A stretch of 64,000 bases of DNA, from contig OX421492.1 of the NCBI GenBank assembly GCA_949126835.1, positions 38,274,886 through 38,338,885 on the forward strand, in the 5' to 3' direction. Below are positions 12,820 through 25,139 of the stretch, piece after piece (positions within the stretch are counted from its first letter, which is position 1; the number at the start of each line of letters is the position of its first letter). The translations under genes were made by a program, and so were the position numbers. Below the pieces are notes generated by a model. The model was not told the DNA's origin and did not search any database. It saw nothing but the letters and a program-made list of their open reading frames with translations. The stretch comes from Anisus vortex. Lineage: Eukaryota > Mollusca > Gastropoda > Planorbidae.

Positions 12820-13612
12820 ATGTATGAGAGAAAGAGAACAGGGGAAAAGTGGGAGAGGTGATAGAAATAGCGAGAGAAAGAGAAAGAAAAAATGTGTGTG
12901 AAGAAAGAAGAAAATATGAAAAAAGAAAAAGGGAGGGAAAAAGAGACACCAACAAACGTGATAAAGACAACGTGATAAAGACAACGTGATAAAGACAACG
13001 TGATAAAGACAACGTGATAAAGACAACGTGATAAAGACAACGTGATAAAGACAACGTGATAAAGACAACGTGATAAAGACAACGTGATAAAGACAACGTG
13101 ATAAAGACAACGTGATAAAGACAACGTGATAAAGACAACGTGATAAAGACAACGTGATAAAGACAACGTGATAAAGACAACGTGATAAAGACAACGTGAT
13201 AAAGACAACGTGATAAAGACAACGTGATAAAGACAACGTGATAAAGACAACGTGATAAAGACAACGTGATAAAGACAACGTGATAAAGACAACGTGATAA
13301 AGACAACGTGATAAAGACAACGTGATAAAGACAACGTGATAAAGACAACGTGATAAAGACAACGTGATAAAGACAACGTGATAAAGACAACGTGATAAAG
13401 ACAACAAAAGAGAATGGAACAGACAAGGAGAGATAGAAAAAAGTGAAAGAGAGATAAAAGAGAGATAAAGACCTAGAAAGACTAAGAAAAGTATACGTAA
13501 TGAGAGGCAGAGAGGGAGCGACATTGGTAGAGAGGGAGAGACAGAGGGACAGAGGGAGATGGAGAGAGAGACAGACAGATAGTGAGTGAGAGTGAGAGAG
13601 AGAGAGAGAGAG
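12820..13612. repeat. Purine-rich block (GA tract and flanks)
   Basis: The plus strand is strongly purine-rich (AGAGA, GAAAG, GGGAG) on both sides of the 14-bp minisatellite and ends in a (GA)n run at about 13592-13612. The matching pyrimidine strand is open in several frames and yields an LS-rich artefact peptide. Confidence 0.85.
12955..13405. repeat. 14-bp minisatellite, about 32 units
   Basis: The unit GATAAAGACAACGT is perfectly repeated over about 450 bp. All minus-strand frames lack stop codons, giving a false 14-residue periodic peptide. Confidence 0.97.
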
Positions 13613-14425
13613 TGATAAAGCATGAGCAACGTATGTGGGTAGAAGCCAAAATAGCGAACACGTTAAAAAAGTTCCAAATTTTAGTTGTATTGGAAATAAT
13701 TGAAATAACTCTCAATTAGTTTTTCCTTTAAAAATCACATCTAGAAGTAAATAACTTCATTTGACTTTTTCTTTTCTATACCGGTAGCCCGGTAGCCAGC
13801 AGCCAGGAAGATAATAATGAAATCAAATAATTGACCATGAGGTCAATATTATCCCACTTTGAATATAATATAGACACGGAAATAGCCATTTTAATGTCTA
13901 TTTTAAGTTTAGGTTAATGTCGGCAAATTATGTCGGTAAAAAATTTGTTCAGGCTTAAATAATTAAACCATGCTTCAATAGCTGATATTAAAAATCTTCT
14001 TCAGGAACTTATGTGCGTTTGTGTGTGTGTGTTTGTGTGGTGTGTGCGTTTGTGTGTGTGCGTGTGTGTGAGTGTGAGTTGATTGTAAACTTTCAAAACA
14101 TCTCAGGAAATATCAAGCTAGCTGTTATTTGCTGTCAGTTTTGTTTGTCTGAAGAAAACTAGGATAACAAGACGTTTAGTAGTTTACCTGAGCAATTACG
14201 ATGATCCCCGGTGTTGGCCTGGCTGTCCAGCGAGACGTGTGATGGTGATTGTAATACTAATTGAAACTTAATGACATCGTTGCTAGACCATGCAGAAAAG
14301 TAAACTTGACTTTAAAATGAAGACGAGCTAAACCAAATTCAATTGAAAAGATATATTTTCATGTTGAATGCGTGTAATGCAACAGTAGAAATAAACTAAC
14401 CCATAAAAACACAGTTTTTATTATA
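13613..14425. other. Unassigned sequence with a (GT)n tract
   Basis: An interrupted GT tract lies at about 14012-14079. No gene was recognised. Confidence 0.5.
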
Positions 14426-14919
14426 CTCCCTTTCTCTGTAAACTAAGTTTATATTTAATTTATATTTGGATAGATTAAAATAAAAATAAGTGATATCATA
14501 CCTTCTGAATTTCCACACTAAAATTTCGCGCATCCTTTTTATTTCTAGCTTTGGCCTGCAAAAACCATAAAAAGATAACTCGCATTGTTTCGGCTACATT
14601 GTGTCGTTTTCAATCTATTTATTTCGTAAAAAGGAACAAATCCGAAAAAAATCTTTACTTCCGTCTCTTCCGGTAGAGGCAGCCATGATTGACGTGAAAT
14701 ATACTCTTCGATTTGCAAATCGGTCGAAGGAATTCGTGACTTTTCCAAAGTCTATGATGCTGAAAATTTGATAAAATGTATTGTTAGTCGGGACAAGTCT
14801 TCTGCTAAAGTTTCAGCTCGATTGGACGACGGGAAGTGGTCGAAAAATCGATGCAAACTTTTGCTAACAAACATCCAAGCAAGCAGACAGACAGAAAATA
14901 CAAGTTAATAGAAAGGGAG
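14426..14919. mobile_element. Tc1/mariner-type MITE (TA target site)
   Basis: The segment is flanked by TA on both sides (14424-14425 and 14920-14921). Its left end CTCCCTTTCTCTGTAAACT and the reverse complement of its right end, CTCCCTTTCTATTAACT, form inverted repeats of about 17-19 bp with the first ten bases identical. TA duplication with CTCCCT-type ends is characteristic of Stowaway-like MITEs. At 494 bp it holds no transposase; a minus-strand open frame inside it (14545-14748) shows no domain. Confidence 0.65.
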
Positions 14920-16129
14920 TAAACACAACAACATAATATCTGGTCGAAATAGGACTTGACTTTAAAAAAGAGGGAAACTAAAACTAGATTTCTTAAATAG
15001 GCTAAGAAAATATATAGCGTAACTACACTTAGTAGATAACTTAGCTAGACTAAACAGATAACTTAACTAGACCAAACAGATAGCTAAACTAGATTAAATA
15101 GATAACATAACTAGAAAAATAGATAACTTAACTGACTAAAAAAAATATATTTTTTTAATAGACTATTATGATACTATTATACTAACTATATTTGACATAC
15201 ATGCATACAGTGGGCCAGGCTAATAGATAAATAGCACAAAGTACTGCATCGCTAGCATACACTTAATAGTCAACTTGTCTAGACTAAGCCAGCCTAAAAA
15301 GATAAATAACACAAGACTATAGCTAGACTAGACAAAATTGTTAACTCAAATACAATAAATACATAAATAACTAGACAAAATAGGGGGTGATGTGGAATGT
15401 ACAGTTAGCCTATGTATTTTGATGACAACATTTCTTGTCGAAATTGAAAAGACACCATGTCGCTTCTATTTCCATTGAATTAAAAAGTGGAAGTCGCTGA
15501 AAAAGAAACCTATTAATAAACCAATAATGAGATTTTGAAACAAATAATTACGGAAAAGAAAGATCATATTAAAAATCTTCACTTACGACAAACTCAATTT
15601 CATTCTAAAACAAAAATCTCTATTTCTCTTTAAGTCTTGTGAAGATAAGTCAAGATTGTACTTTTAATGTGCACTTTTGGTGGCAGCGTAACTCATTGCA
15701 GGAGATTTAAACAATGTTTACACTTGATCTACATGGGTCTTGCATATACCTGGGTTGGCAATGGCAATATAAAAATTTGGATCCTCAGATCGGGCGTATA
15801 GAATAATTGATCTGATACATACAAAAATATTTCTTCGGGGGAGAAGACTTCGTGATATAAAAAGGCGAACAGACATGACAACATGGAGAAATTTTGCATT
15901 CACATAAGGAACAGAATGCATTTATTAATTCAAAAGTTTCTGTAGAACTGGGGTAATAAAATAAACATTTAGGTATACTATATAGAATAAGATAATGATT
16001 TGTAATTCAACAATTATAGTTGAATTACTAGCTTTTATAGGTTAGTGAAGATGTGCAATGACGGATTAGATTTTCTATCCGTTGAGAGTCAAAGGTGAAC
16101 TCATCCATTGTGTATAGATATAGATAGAT
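14920..16129. other. Unassigned sequence with loose AACTAGACTAAA repeats
   Basis: Between about 15020 and 15320, degenerate copies of a phrase like AGATAACTTAACTAGAC recur. No gene was recognised; a minus-strand open frame at 15718-15921 has no domain that I know. Confidence 0.5.

Positions 16130-16200
<71 letters not shown>
16130..16200. repeat. (TA)n microsatellite
   Basis: About 65 bp of uninterrupted TA. Confidence 0.95.
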
Positions 16201-16203
<3 letters not shown>

Positions 16204-16323
16204 AGACTGTTTGTCCCCATACGGATCCCCATTGGTCAATTTGAAATCACGTGAGTTTGTGTCACTGACTTATTTAGGCCTAGGCCTATATAGTATCTAA
16301 TAATTTTTTCACATTAGTCATGT

Positions 16324-16393
16324 GTCTTCGTTAGCTCAGTGGTTAACTAAGCGGACTACTATGCGGGCGACCCGGGTTCGATTCTCCAATTAG
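16324..16393 (+). other. tRNA-like sequence with Pol III boxes
   Basis: An A-box-like TTAGCTCAGTGG (about 16330) and a B-box GGTTCGATTCT (about 16375) stand at tRNA spacing, followed within about 20 bp by a T run that could end Pol III transcription. The acceptor ends and the T stem do not pair properly, so this is more likely a tRNA pseudogene or SINE head than a functional tRNA gene. Confidence 0.5.
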
Positions 16394-16714
16394 ATTATAC
16401 CTTTTTTTTCTACAATTTTTTTTTCAAAGTTTAAAAAAAAAAGACATTTTAATATTAAAATGAACGGTCAATTTAGATTTTTGTTAAATAAAAATACTTG
16501 CCTATTTTTTTTACCCGATTACAATATTTATTTTAAATTACTTTCCTAAAGGTCTTTAGTAAAAAATAGTAATTTAAATATTAGATTTAGTCTATAGCTT
16601 TCTTTTAATTGTAGTTTACACCATTTTTCTCTGTACCTTATACAGTCTTGTTTTTTTTTTCACCGCCGGAAAATGAAGCTTGTATAGATATAAATTAGTG
16701 ATCGCTATTAATAC
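16394..16714. other. Unassigned AT-rich sequence
   Basis: T-rich sequence downstream of the tRNA-like element; nothing was recognised. Confidence 0.5.
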
Positions 16715-16915
16715 AATAATTATGATAATAATAATCTTTAGTATTCCAAATTTAATTTGTTATACAATTCTGAAATACATATAATTCAAGACATCAAATA
16801 TTAAATAAAGCATTTCAAACATGCTACTTACGTAGAGTGCAATCAATATACTAATATACAGTTATCAATCACAATCATACATTTGAAAGCGAACTTCACT
16901 GTAAAAGAGAAAAAT
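16715..16915. repeat. Dispersed repeat, copy 1
   Basis: It aligns over about 200 bp with 31715-31930. Both contain an ATAATAATAAT-type tail, then TGC(T/C)ACTTAC, GTGCAATCAATAT or GTACAATCAATAT, and GTAAAAGAGAAA in the same order. The AATAAT tail suggests the 3' end of a retroelement read from the minus strand, but no coding part is attached. Confidence 0.55.
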
Positions 16916-17589
16916 AATAATAACAACTTTAGGACATTTATTCTCATTAATGATGATACCGGAAGTTACAATTTCTACTATTTGTCACAATCTTCAAAGT
17001 CTGTTACACCAAAAAAAAAAGTTAAATATACTGATAAGTGCTTGCAATTTTAAGCCAATTAGTAGAATTTGTGTTAGAAATCTCTCTCTCTATATATATA
17101 ATATGTTCGATATTTTTTTAAAAACACTTCTCTTGTTTTAAATTGTACAGGAACTGAAAAAACAAAATGTTGATACCAATTTAAAAAAAACAATATTCAA
17201 AGACGATATTTACTATATGTGACTTGAAGCCTGTTGGGTCGTAATGATCTTTTTCAATTTTTGTTGTTAAGTAATTTTATTCCCTCTGGACCAAATAGAT
17301 GGACTTCCTGCAGGTTTTTACTGGATGTGAGAATGGATCTTGCCTTCGATATCAATACATGTGATAAACAATGAGACTGTTGGTTATTATCCATACAGTA
17401 TCAACATTGCACTCTGCGTAACTATACTATAGAATTGAATATATTTCTTTACTTTTTTTTTATTAATTCTGTATGCCTACATTTATTGAATGCAAAAGTA
17501 TAATTAGGACAATGCAATCCCCGGGGGTGTCTTTGCTTTCCCCCCTTGAAAATGTCCGAACAACCTCCTAACCATGGGGGAATGGGGGG
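16916..17589. other. Unassigned AT-rich sequence
   Basis: No gene or repeat was recognised. Confidence 0.5.
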
Positions 17590-17658
17590 TGGGTAACCTG
17601 GATTCAAACCCGATACCTATTATAATGGCGATCCCTACGCACTTCCACTGCACGACCT
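17590..17658 (-). other. tRNA-like sequence, minus strand
   Basis: On the minus strand, GTGCAGTGGAAG and GGGTTTGAATCC stand at A-box to B-box spacing. No matching acceptor stem was seen, so it is probably an old SINE head or a tRNA-derived fragment. Confidence 0.35.
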
Positions 17659-17751
17659 TGTCCTGTTGTCACAGAAGGTTCAATGAAATATGTAAAGGCT
17701 TACGGTGTTCTTTTCTCCAGCATGTCAACATATGATGGGATAACGTACACT

Positions 17752-17856
17752 GTTGTACCAGAAGCTGTTGTGTCAGAAACTGTTGTACCAGAAGCTGTTG
17801 TGTCGGAAGCTGTTGCACGATAAGCTGTTGTACCATAAGCTGTTGTGCCATAGTAT
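17752..17856. repeat. 15-bp tandem repeat, 7 units
   Basis: Variants of GTTGTACCAGAAGCT repeat seven times. Since 15 is a multiple of 3, the minus strand reads as a QQL-rich peptide, but no larger gene is attached. Confidence 0.85.
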
Positions 17857-18871
17857 CATCCATTGCAACGCCATTGTCTGTTTATTTTTTTAGTCGTTGA
17901 ATAACGACAGCATCCGAGTCCAGAGTCTGCCGTGTTGTTGGCGCTATGGTGCAACTGGAGCAGTCTATCAAGTGATGACAGTTTTTTCTGAATTCCATAG
18001 TGACTTGTTTTCCATAACTGTATTTAAGGGGAGCACACAATATATTTAAACAAAATACATTGAAATTTAGACCTATTTTAAAAAAGAACAATGAACAATG
18101 TCAATGAAATTAATATTAAAAAATTAAAACCACCGGAAATGTACATATAAAATACAATTCTGTGCCATTCCTTAACATGACCATTTTTGTCCAAAACAAT
18201 AGTGTGTGATTCTTCTATTCCAGAAAAAAAAAGATAAAAACGTATCACCTTATGTAGACCTACATAACATTTTATTTTGAAAGCTATTATCTTGATATTC
18301 AAAGTCTCTTGTTCATTTATATCATATATCGTAATTACATATCTTTAAAACCATTTTTTAAAATTATTTTTACAGTTTTTAAGATGTACTTTTTGAGGTA
18401 GTTATTGGATAGACAACATGAATCTATCCATTTTGGCACTTTCAGATAATGGTTATGTTGGCCATACTAAACGGAACTAGAGAATACTTTTCTTAAGGTC
18501 GTTAGCTAAGGAAATGTTGGTAAGTGAACAAAAAAATTCAAACCCTTTAAACGAAATATAATGTTTCTAGGTTCCATACATCAAGTAATTGGCTGACTTT
18601 GTGAGAAGAGGGGGCACGGCCCTTACACGTCAACTGTTTTATGTTTATAGTATGTCCATTAAGTTATTTGTAATGCCTTCAAAATGTGTCATCCTAGTCT
18701 GGAGTTTTCTTCAGTCTGACCAGTTTTAGACCCTTCATAATGGGCATTTTAAAACGAAATGAAGTACTATAAATGAAAATATAAATGTTTTCTTAAGACA
18801 GCGTTCGTTTCTTGTTATTTTAATTGAATTTGAACTTAATTGAAGCGGTGTCAAATAAAGGGTAAAAGGTT
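17857..18871. other. Unassigned AT-rich sequence
   Basis: Short minus-strand open frames (17882-18091 and 18078-18302) have no recognisable domain. No gene is supported. Confidence 0.5.
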
Positions 18872-19164
18872 ACATTAGTATGGGGCACAGTTAGGATGAA
18901 AGCTTATATTAGTACGGGGCACATTTATGATGAAAGCTTATATCAGTATGGGGCACAGTTAGGATGAAAGCTTATATCAGTATGGGGCACAGTTAGGATG
19001 AAAGCTTATATCATTATGGGGCACAGTTAGGATGAAAGCTTATATCAGTATGGGGCACAGTTAGGATGAAAGCTTATATCAGTAAGGGGCACAGTTAGGA
19101 TGAAAGCTTATATCAGTATGGCGCACAGTTAGGATGAAAGCTTATATCAGTATGGGGCACAGTT
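18872..19164. repeat. 34-bp minisatellite, left sister array
   Basis: About 8.5 units containing GGGGCACAGTTAGGATGAAA then GCTTATATCAGTAT. It shares its length and the core ATGAAAGCTT..ATCAGTATG with the array at 19294-19625, so the two arrays descend from one. Confidence 0.92.
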
Positions 19165-19293
19165 TAGATAAGATAAGAATGGTCATTTCTTATAGCGCTT
19201 CTATCCATTCTATTAAATTAGCATGCTCGGTGCGCTCTTGGTGTGAATTGCAGTGGCAGATGTATTAGCCAAAGAGAAAGGTTTTTGAACTAT
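19165..19293. other. Interruption between the two 34-bp arrays
   Basis: About 130 bp of unrelated sequence including TAGATAAGATAAGAATGG and ATAGCGCTTCTAT. The latter recurs near 59325, so this may be a fragment of a dispersed repeat inserted in the array. Confidence 0.4.
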
Positions 19294-19625
19294 GATAAAA
19301 TCTTCGATCAGTATGTGGCATTGTTGGCATGAAAGCTTCGATCAGTATGTGGCATTGTTGGCATGAAAGCTTCGATCAGTATGTGGCATTGTTGACATGA
19401 AAGCTTCGATCAGTATGTGGCATTGTTGGCATGAAAGCTTCGATCAGTATGTGGCATTGTTGGCATGAAAGCTTCGATCAGTATGTGGCATTGTTGGCAT
19501 GAAAGCTTCGATCAGTATGTGGCATTGTTGGCATGAAAGCTTCGATCAGTATGTGGCATTGTTGGCATGAAAGCTTCGATCAGTATGTGGCATTGTTGGC
19601 ATGAAAGCTTATATCGGTATGGGAA
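19294..19625. repeat. 34-bp minisatellite, right sister array
   Basis: About nine units containing GTGGCATTGTTGGCATGAAA then GCTTCGATCAGTAT. Units are nearly identical to each other but differ at several fixed sites from the left sister array. Confidence 0.92.
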
Positions 19626-19829
19626 AAAATTAGGATTAAAGTTTCAATCGGTATGGGACATTAAAAGAATGTACTTGAAGACTGTTGAAATTCCAAGAAA
19701 CGTCAATCTGGAAACGCCAACATGAAAACACTTTCTTTGGATGATAGCAACAACGACTGTCTGGAAACTTTCGTTTGGCCTTTCGTGGTTTTCTTCTGAT
19801 TGGTCGAATTCATTTCATTGAGTGTTATT

Positions 19830-19877
<48 letters not shown>

Positions 19878-20165
19878 GTCTCTATCTACATGTATATCTG
19901 TTCGTATTGAACAAGATGCAGTGGAGAAAATAAGAGATGAAATATCGAATTCTAGATGGACAAACACACACACACACACAAACATTTACAAAAAAAGAAA
20001 AATAATTATGAAAAAAAAAAGTGTTTACACACATGTACACAAATCCACATACACACAAGAAGATTAGACTTAAATCTCGAAAATACACAAACAGGCGTGT
20101 ATAACGCAATAACACACATTCACACACACACACATACACACACACACACATACACAGCACACCGA
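19626..20165. other. Unassigned sequence with CT and CA microsatellites
   Basis: It contains (CT)n at 19834-19867 and CA tracts at about 19963-19982 and 20110-20158. Open frames here follow the repeats. Confidence 0.7.
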
Positions 20166-21773
20166 CAATCAAAAGTCAAAATAGAGCTAGTGAAAGAATC
20201 GAAAAGAAGAAATACAAGAAAAGAATCAACCATGAGATTGTATGATATCTAAAAACCTTTTGTCATTTTTTTTTAAAGCATATGTTGTTATGTTGTTGTT
20301 TTTTAAGCAAAACTCTTTACTCCTACATACGGGTACATCTGAACTGTAAATGACGTCAAAACAAACCTCCGAGTGCCAGAAACATTATTGTTTACAATGT
20401 CTGTAATGTATATCCGTGATGAATGGAATGTATTTATACAAATAGATAACGTGTTTTGTTTCCTTCTCTTATCTATACAGATAAACAGTCTTTGGGATGG
20501 ATTTATACGTCGAATGGATACATCCTTGCAGTCTTTTTATGCGTATCATATGTTTGTTGTGTAGGTTGCTGTATCTTTTTTTACTTCTTACACTCCACAC
20601 AAGACGTATGTCTACTAGAGTCTGTTGATATATTTATATATATTAAATATGCATATAGCGATTTGATATCTCCTATATTTAATACGTTTGTTAGATATCC
20701 ATCAGCGTTCTTTGGTTTATAAATATATTGTGTGCTTAACCCAATAACCTCTACCACCATTCCCCCACCGCATCGTCTCCCTTCATCCTCACATACATTA
20801 ATTACTTATACAGTAAACTCTAAGAGCATTCAACTCTTTCCTGACCTATAATTTCATTATCTCCCTTGGACTATGATTACCTTGCCCCCCCCCCTAACTA
20901 CACATAGTAAATGATTTATCAATAACGCTTGATGGTCACTGGGCAATACATTGATTTATTACTAATCTAAATACTCAAGCAGCATGTGGTAAGTATAAAC
21001 TCATTAGCCTTAAGCGGTAGGCCTAATGTTTTTATGTTCTCTCCATGTACCCTTTATGTTGTATTGTGTCCAGTCCATAGTTCATATTCAATCTTGAAGC
21101 ACATCTGGTCCACCATGTTTGATGCTGTTGCAGTATGTAATATCACAATCTTTCAAATGTATTTGTATGAATTGATTTATAAATGACTTAAGATATCACA
21201 CGCATGCATTATCCACAATTTTTTCAAGTTCATTCAGCTATTGCCCACATTATTCTCTGGCATACAAAATGCAATATATAAGCTGCAACATGCTATATAC
21301 GCAAAGTAATATACACCATGCAATATATAACATATTACACGTTACATAAACATGTAACATAAACATGTAACATACAATATACAACATACAACAAAAAGTA
21401 AACCTTTATTGTTTTGAATTATTTTTCAAGTCTTAGAAAATATTTGCAAGCCTAAAGCAGTTATTAGGACTAAACAAGCAGCGCGTAAGAATAGTAAAGT
21501 AATTATACGTTTTTAAATTACACGGTTTAGACTGTTTCGTTTTAGCAACAATGACACTGTTTAACATTTCCAGACCAGGTGCCGAGTACAAGGAATTAAC
21601 CACGAGGCCTTCGTAATAACAATCCATGGCTCTGACGCTAAACCTCTGCGCAGCACATAAAGACATGATTACATTATAGTAATGTGTGTTGTTAAAAAAA
21701 ATAGGTGCATATAAGTGGCTTATGGGTCGCTTAAACAAACTGTTTGAATATTGTGTGTTTACCATTTGTTACA
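20166..21773. other. Unassigned AT-rich sequence
   Basis: Short open frames between 20373 and 21765 show no domain. A degenerate ACATAAACATGTA-type repeat lies at about 21340-21390. Confidence 0.5.
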
Positions 21774-21925
21774 TGGGACACTGTGGTCGATGGCTGAGCG
21801 TTCGGCTGACGTACCGAAGGCTCTGGGTTCGAATCCTGGTGAGTTGAGGATGTTTCCCTGGACTCGAGGGTGTTCCTGAGTCTACGCAGCTCTGATGGGT
21901 ACCTGACATTAGTTGGGGTGAGCGT
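21774..21925 (+). mobile_element. tRNA-derived SINE, 3'-truncated
   Basis: The head has a B-box in CTGGGTTCGAATCCTGGT (about 21823-21840). The body continues with CTGAGTCTACGCAGCTCTGA and ACATTAGTTGGGG, shared with the copies at 43870 and 45281. Similarity stops after the TTGGGG motif, so the tail is missing. Confidence 0.75.
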
Positions 21926-22268
21926 GATATTTTTCCTCGGTATGAGAACATCATAATATGCATATCCAGCCAAACCTTCCAATTTGCTTTCCAGTGTCAT
22001 TGTGCTTTCTTTAATGATTGCAAGTCGTAAAACTACATCTACATGCACGTTATATAACTGTGTATACAAATGATGAGAAAGAGACAGAAGGAGACTGTGC
22101 CTTTTATAGATATTAAAGATACATTCTACTTAGTGAGTAAAGTACAAAGATTTGTGGAGGAAAATCACCCACAGGCCGTGTCTGTGACTTATTTGATGCT
22201 TATGTCTCGCTTCGTTTTCGGCATATTTTAAAGTGGTATCAGAAACAGGGCTGAATAGACAACTGTCA
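21926..22268. other. Unassigned sequence
   Basis: No gene or repeat was recognised between the SINE and the 70-bp array. Confidence 0.45.
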
Positions 22269-22688
22269 TGTGCAATAACTGGTCTAATGACTGTGAAACT
22301 GGTCCTACTCCAGAAGACCATCAAAGCTTCGTGGCCTCAGTGCAATAACTGGTCTAATGACTGTGAAACTGGTCCTACACCAGAAGACCATCAAAGCTTC
22401 GTGGCCTCAGTGCAATAACTGGTCTAATGACTGTGAAACTGGTCCTACTCCAGAAGACCATCAAAGCTTCGTGGCCTCAGTGCAATAACTGGTCTAATGA
22501 CTGTGAAACTGGTCCTACTCCAGAAGACCATCAAAGCTTCGTGGCCTCAGTGCAATAACTGGTCTAATGACTGTGAAACTGGTCCTACTCCAGAAGACCA
22601 TCAAAGCTTCGTGGCCTCAGTGCAATAACTGGTCTAATGACTGTAAAACTGGTCCTACTCCAGAAGACCATCAAAGCTTCGTGGCTTC
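22269..22688. repeat. 70-bp minisatellite, 6 units
   Basis: Six almost identical units starting GTGCAATAACTGGTC and ending CTTCGTGGCCTCA, 420 bp in total. Confidence 0.97.
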
Positions 22689-23217
22689 AGAAAATACCAT
22701 GATTCTTTACATTCGTCTTTTATATTTTTTTACATTTATTGATTTTTTAGATAAAACACTATATTTTTAAAAACAAAATTAAAATGTTTTTTTTTAGTAT
22801 CAATGAATTCATATGAAAATAATTACATCAGTTTTTGTCGCATGTTGCCGATTGTTTCCGGAAGGAATATGAACAAAAACCGAGGCTTGGCTGTACACAA
22901 CATGCAACTTAATTTAAAATTATTTCCGATAAAAATGTCTGTCGGTGTTGTAAGCCCAAACTAGAGTTGTGCATCATAAATTCTTTGTTGTATAAGCCTA
23001 AAAAGATTTATCACATACAGCAGAGTTTTTTTTATTGATATATGTATGAAATCACAAGTATTTCTGGGTTCATTTAAATATTATTTTAGAGAAAGAATGT
23101 GCATTGTCTGTCATCCATATTTAATATCCCAGACTGTGTTGACAATTAAAAAAAAACAACAACAACCAAATGTAAGATCTGACTTATAGAAATAGTTGCT
23201 TTATAAGTCTATTAATT
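22689..23217. other. Unassigned AT-rich sequence
   Basis: No gene or repeat was recognised. Confidence 0.5.
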
Positions 23218-23562
23218 TCATTTAAAAATGTCATTTCATTGCACGTATATTTATTTATATTCATTTAAAAATGTCATTTCATTGCACGTATATAAATTTA
23301 TTATCATTTAAAAATGTCATTTCATTGCACGTATATATATTTATATTCATTTAAAAATGTCATTTCATTGCACGTATATATATTTATATTCATTTAAAAA
23401 TATCATTTCATTGCACGTATATATATTTATATTCATTTAAAAATGTCATTTCATTGCACGTATATATATTTATATTCATTTTAAAATTTCATTTCGTTGC
23501 ACGCATATATATTTATTTTCATTTAAACATTTCATTTCATTGCACGTATATATATTTATAGT
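23218..23562. repeat. 43-bp AT-rich minisatellite, about 8 units
   Basis: The unit contains CATTTAAAAATGTCATTTCA then TTGCACGTATATATA. Edge units are more divergent than central ones, as expected of array ageing. Confidence 0.93.
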
Positions 23563-25139
23563 AACGATAAGAATATTTTCAACTAGTTCAGCAATGTAAA
23601 TAAAATAAATAATTTCTGTGCAAAAAGCAGTTCAAAGTATTTTCATTTTTTTTTAAAGCTAACAATCGGCTAGCTTGACTTAAAGCTAGCTAGCTTATTT
23701 TGAAACCAAATAATGTATGTTTCCATTCAACTATGCTATTAACTGGCTTATTGTTTACAACATAAGACTGATCCATTAGTTGGTGAGTTAATAAAAAAGA
23801 AATCATATTCAATTAATCACTACACGAAACAAACAATATTGTTATCCATATATCTGAACATGGCATGCTTTGCCCGAAACAAGAAATAAAAATACAAATA
23901 ATTTCATTATGATTTCTTTAATAGTTGTACAAGCTAATGAGCTTTTTGTGATATTTAATCCTATTATTCTCTTATATCTGTATAAGCTAATGAACTTTAA
24001 GCGTTATTTATCTATTTAAAAAAAAATAGTTTAATGGATAGTATAGACTGATTGCTTAATAGTGAAAGAAAGAGAAATGTTTTTGTTCGCTAAATTAGCT
24101 TTAAATCTTCTGATGTAAAACGATATAGATTCTAGACAATTAAAAAAAAAGAGATATTTAAATGGATAGATTTTTCATTGGTCGTAAGCTTACATAAAAA
24201 TGTCATACAAAAATATAACATGTAGAAAAACCAGCATGTCTGTGCTTATTTTCTATTTCAAGGTTTGAAAAAATAAAATTGAATTATAGACCATTAGGCT
24301 TTGTGTATTGAAATAATATTATAGTCTTCCAATAATAATTATACAAAGGAGTGCGACATTCTAAAGCATTCTGTATGTCTAGAACAACATAACAGCTGTA
24401 GAAATCAAGATATCTTAAATCTGACTACAAACATCTTCAAACCAATCAATGTCATCATGGCATATCCATATTTCAATAGACTCTCATTGACGACCACGAT
24501 AAGGGATTATCAGAACAGCGTTGTGTGATTTTTTAAAATTCAGAATGAGTTTGCGGGGTTTATCCAGTGTGTACGACGTCGAATGAACATTTTTTTTGTC
24601 TATAGCTGAGTCGCAAACAAGCCAGTCAAGTAATGCGAAGTGTTGAGTGGTGCCTTAGAGAACATTGTTCTGGTTTGTTGCTCTTGAATAGTTAGCTGAC
24701 TAGTGTATGTCATTAGAGACTATCCCAAGTAGTTTTCAAAGCAATTATTGACATATTTACATACTTCGTCGACATTAAAGCAAAATACAGTCAATGCATT
24801 GCTGATTACAGTCATTCATATCTTACAGCCATTGTTATCTGTGTATAGCATGTAATAATAGTTTCTATATTGTATTTGAGATTGTCTCGCTATTTCCTTT
24901 AGAATAGCTTATTTACATTTGATTATGGTGTAGAGAGTATTGTAGATTTATTTTTTAATGACGTAATACAATTATATTTTCTCGTAGTTTCTTTAATTTT
25001 CTAGTACGCAGTTTCTTTTGCATTCGGAAAGCTTCAGGAAAATCCATTTTTAGTATTTTTCTGCATCAAAATCTCTATACTATAAGAACATAATATTAGT
25101 GCGGCTTGGGTTGTTGATTTCTGCTTAGCAGCCAGTGAA
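23563..25139. other. Unassigned AT-rich sequence
   Basis: About 1.6 kb with no open frame over 60 codons and no recognised repeat. Confidence 0.55.

Noticed and set aside
12757..13629. Minus-strand open frames of 190-290 codons rich in Leu and Ser
   Set aside because: Products of the 14-bp repeat and flanking pyrimidine-rich strand.
16324..16393. Functional tRNA gene
   Set aside because: The boxes are present but acceptor and T stems do not pair, so a pseudogene or SINE head is more likely.
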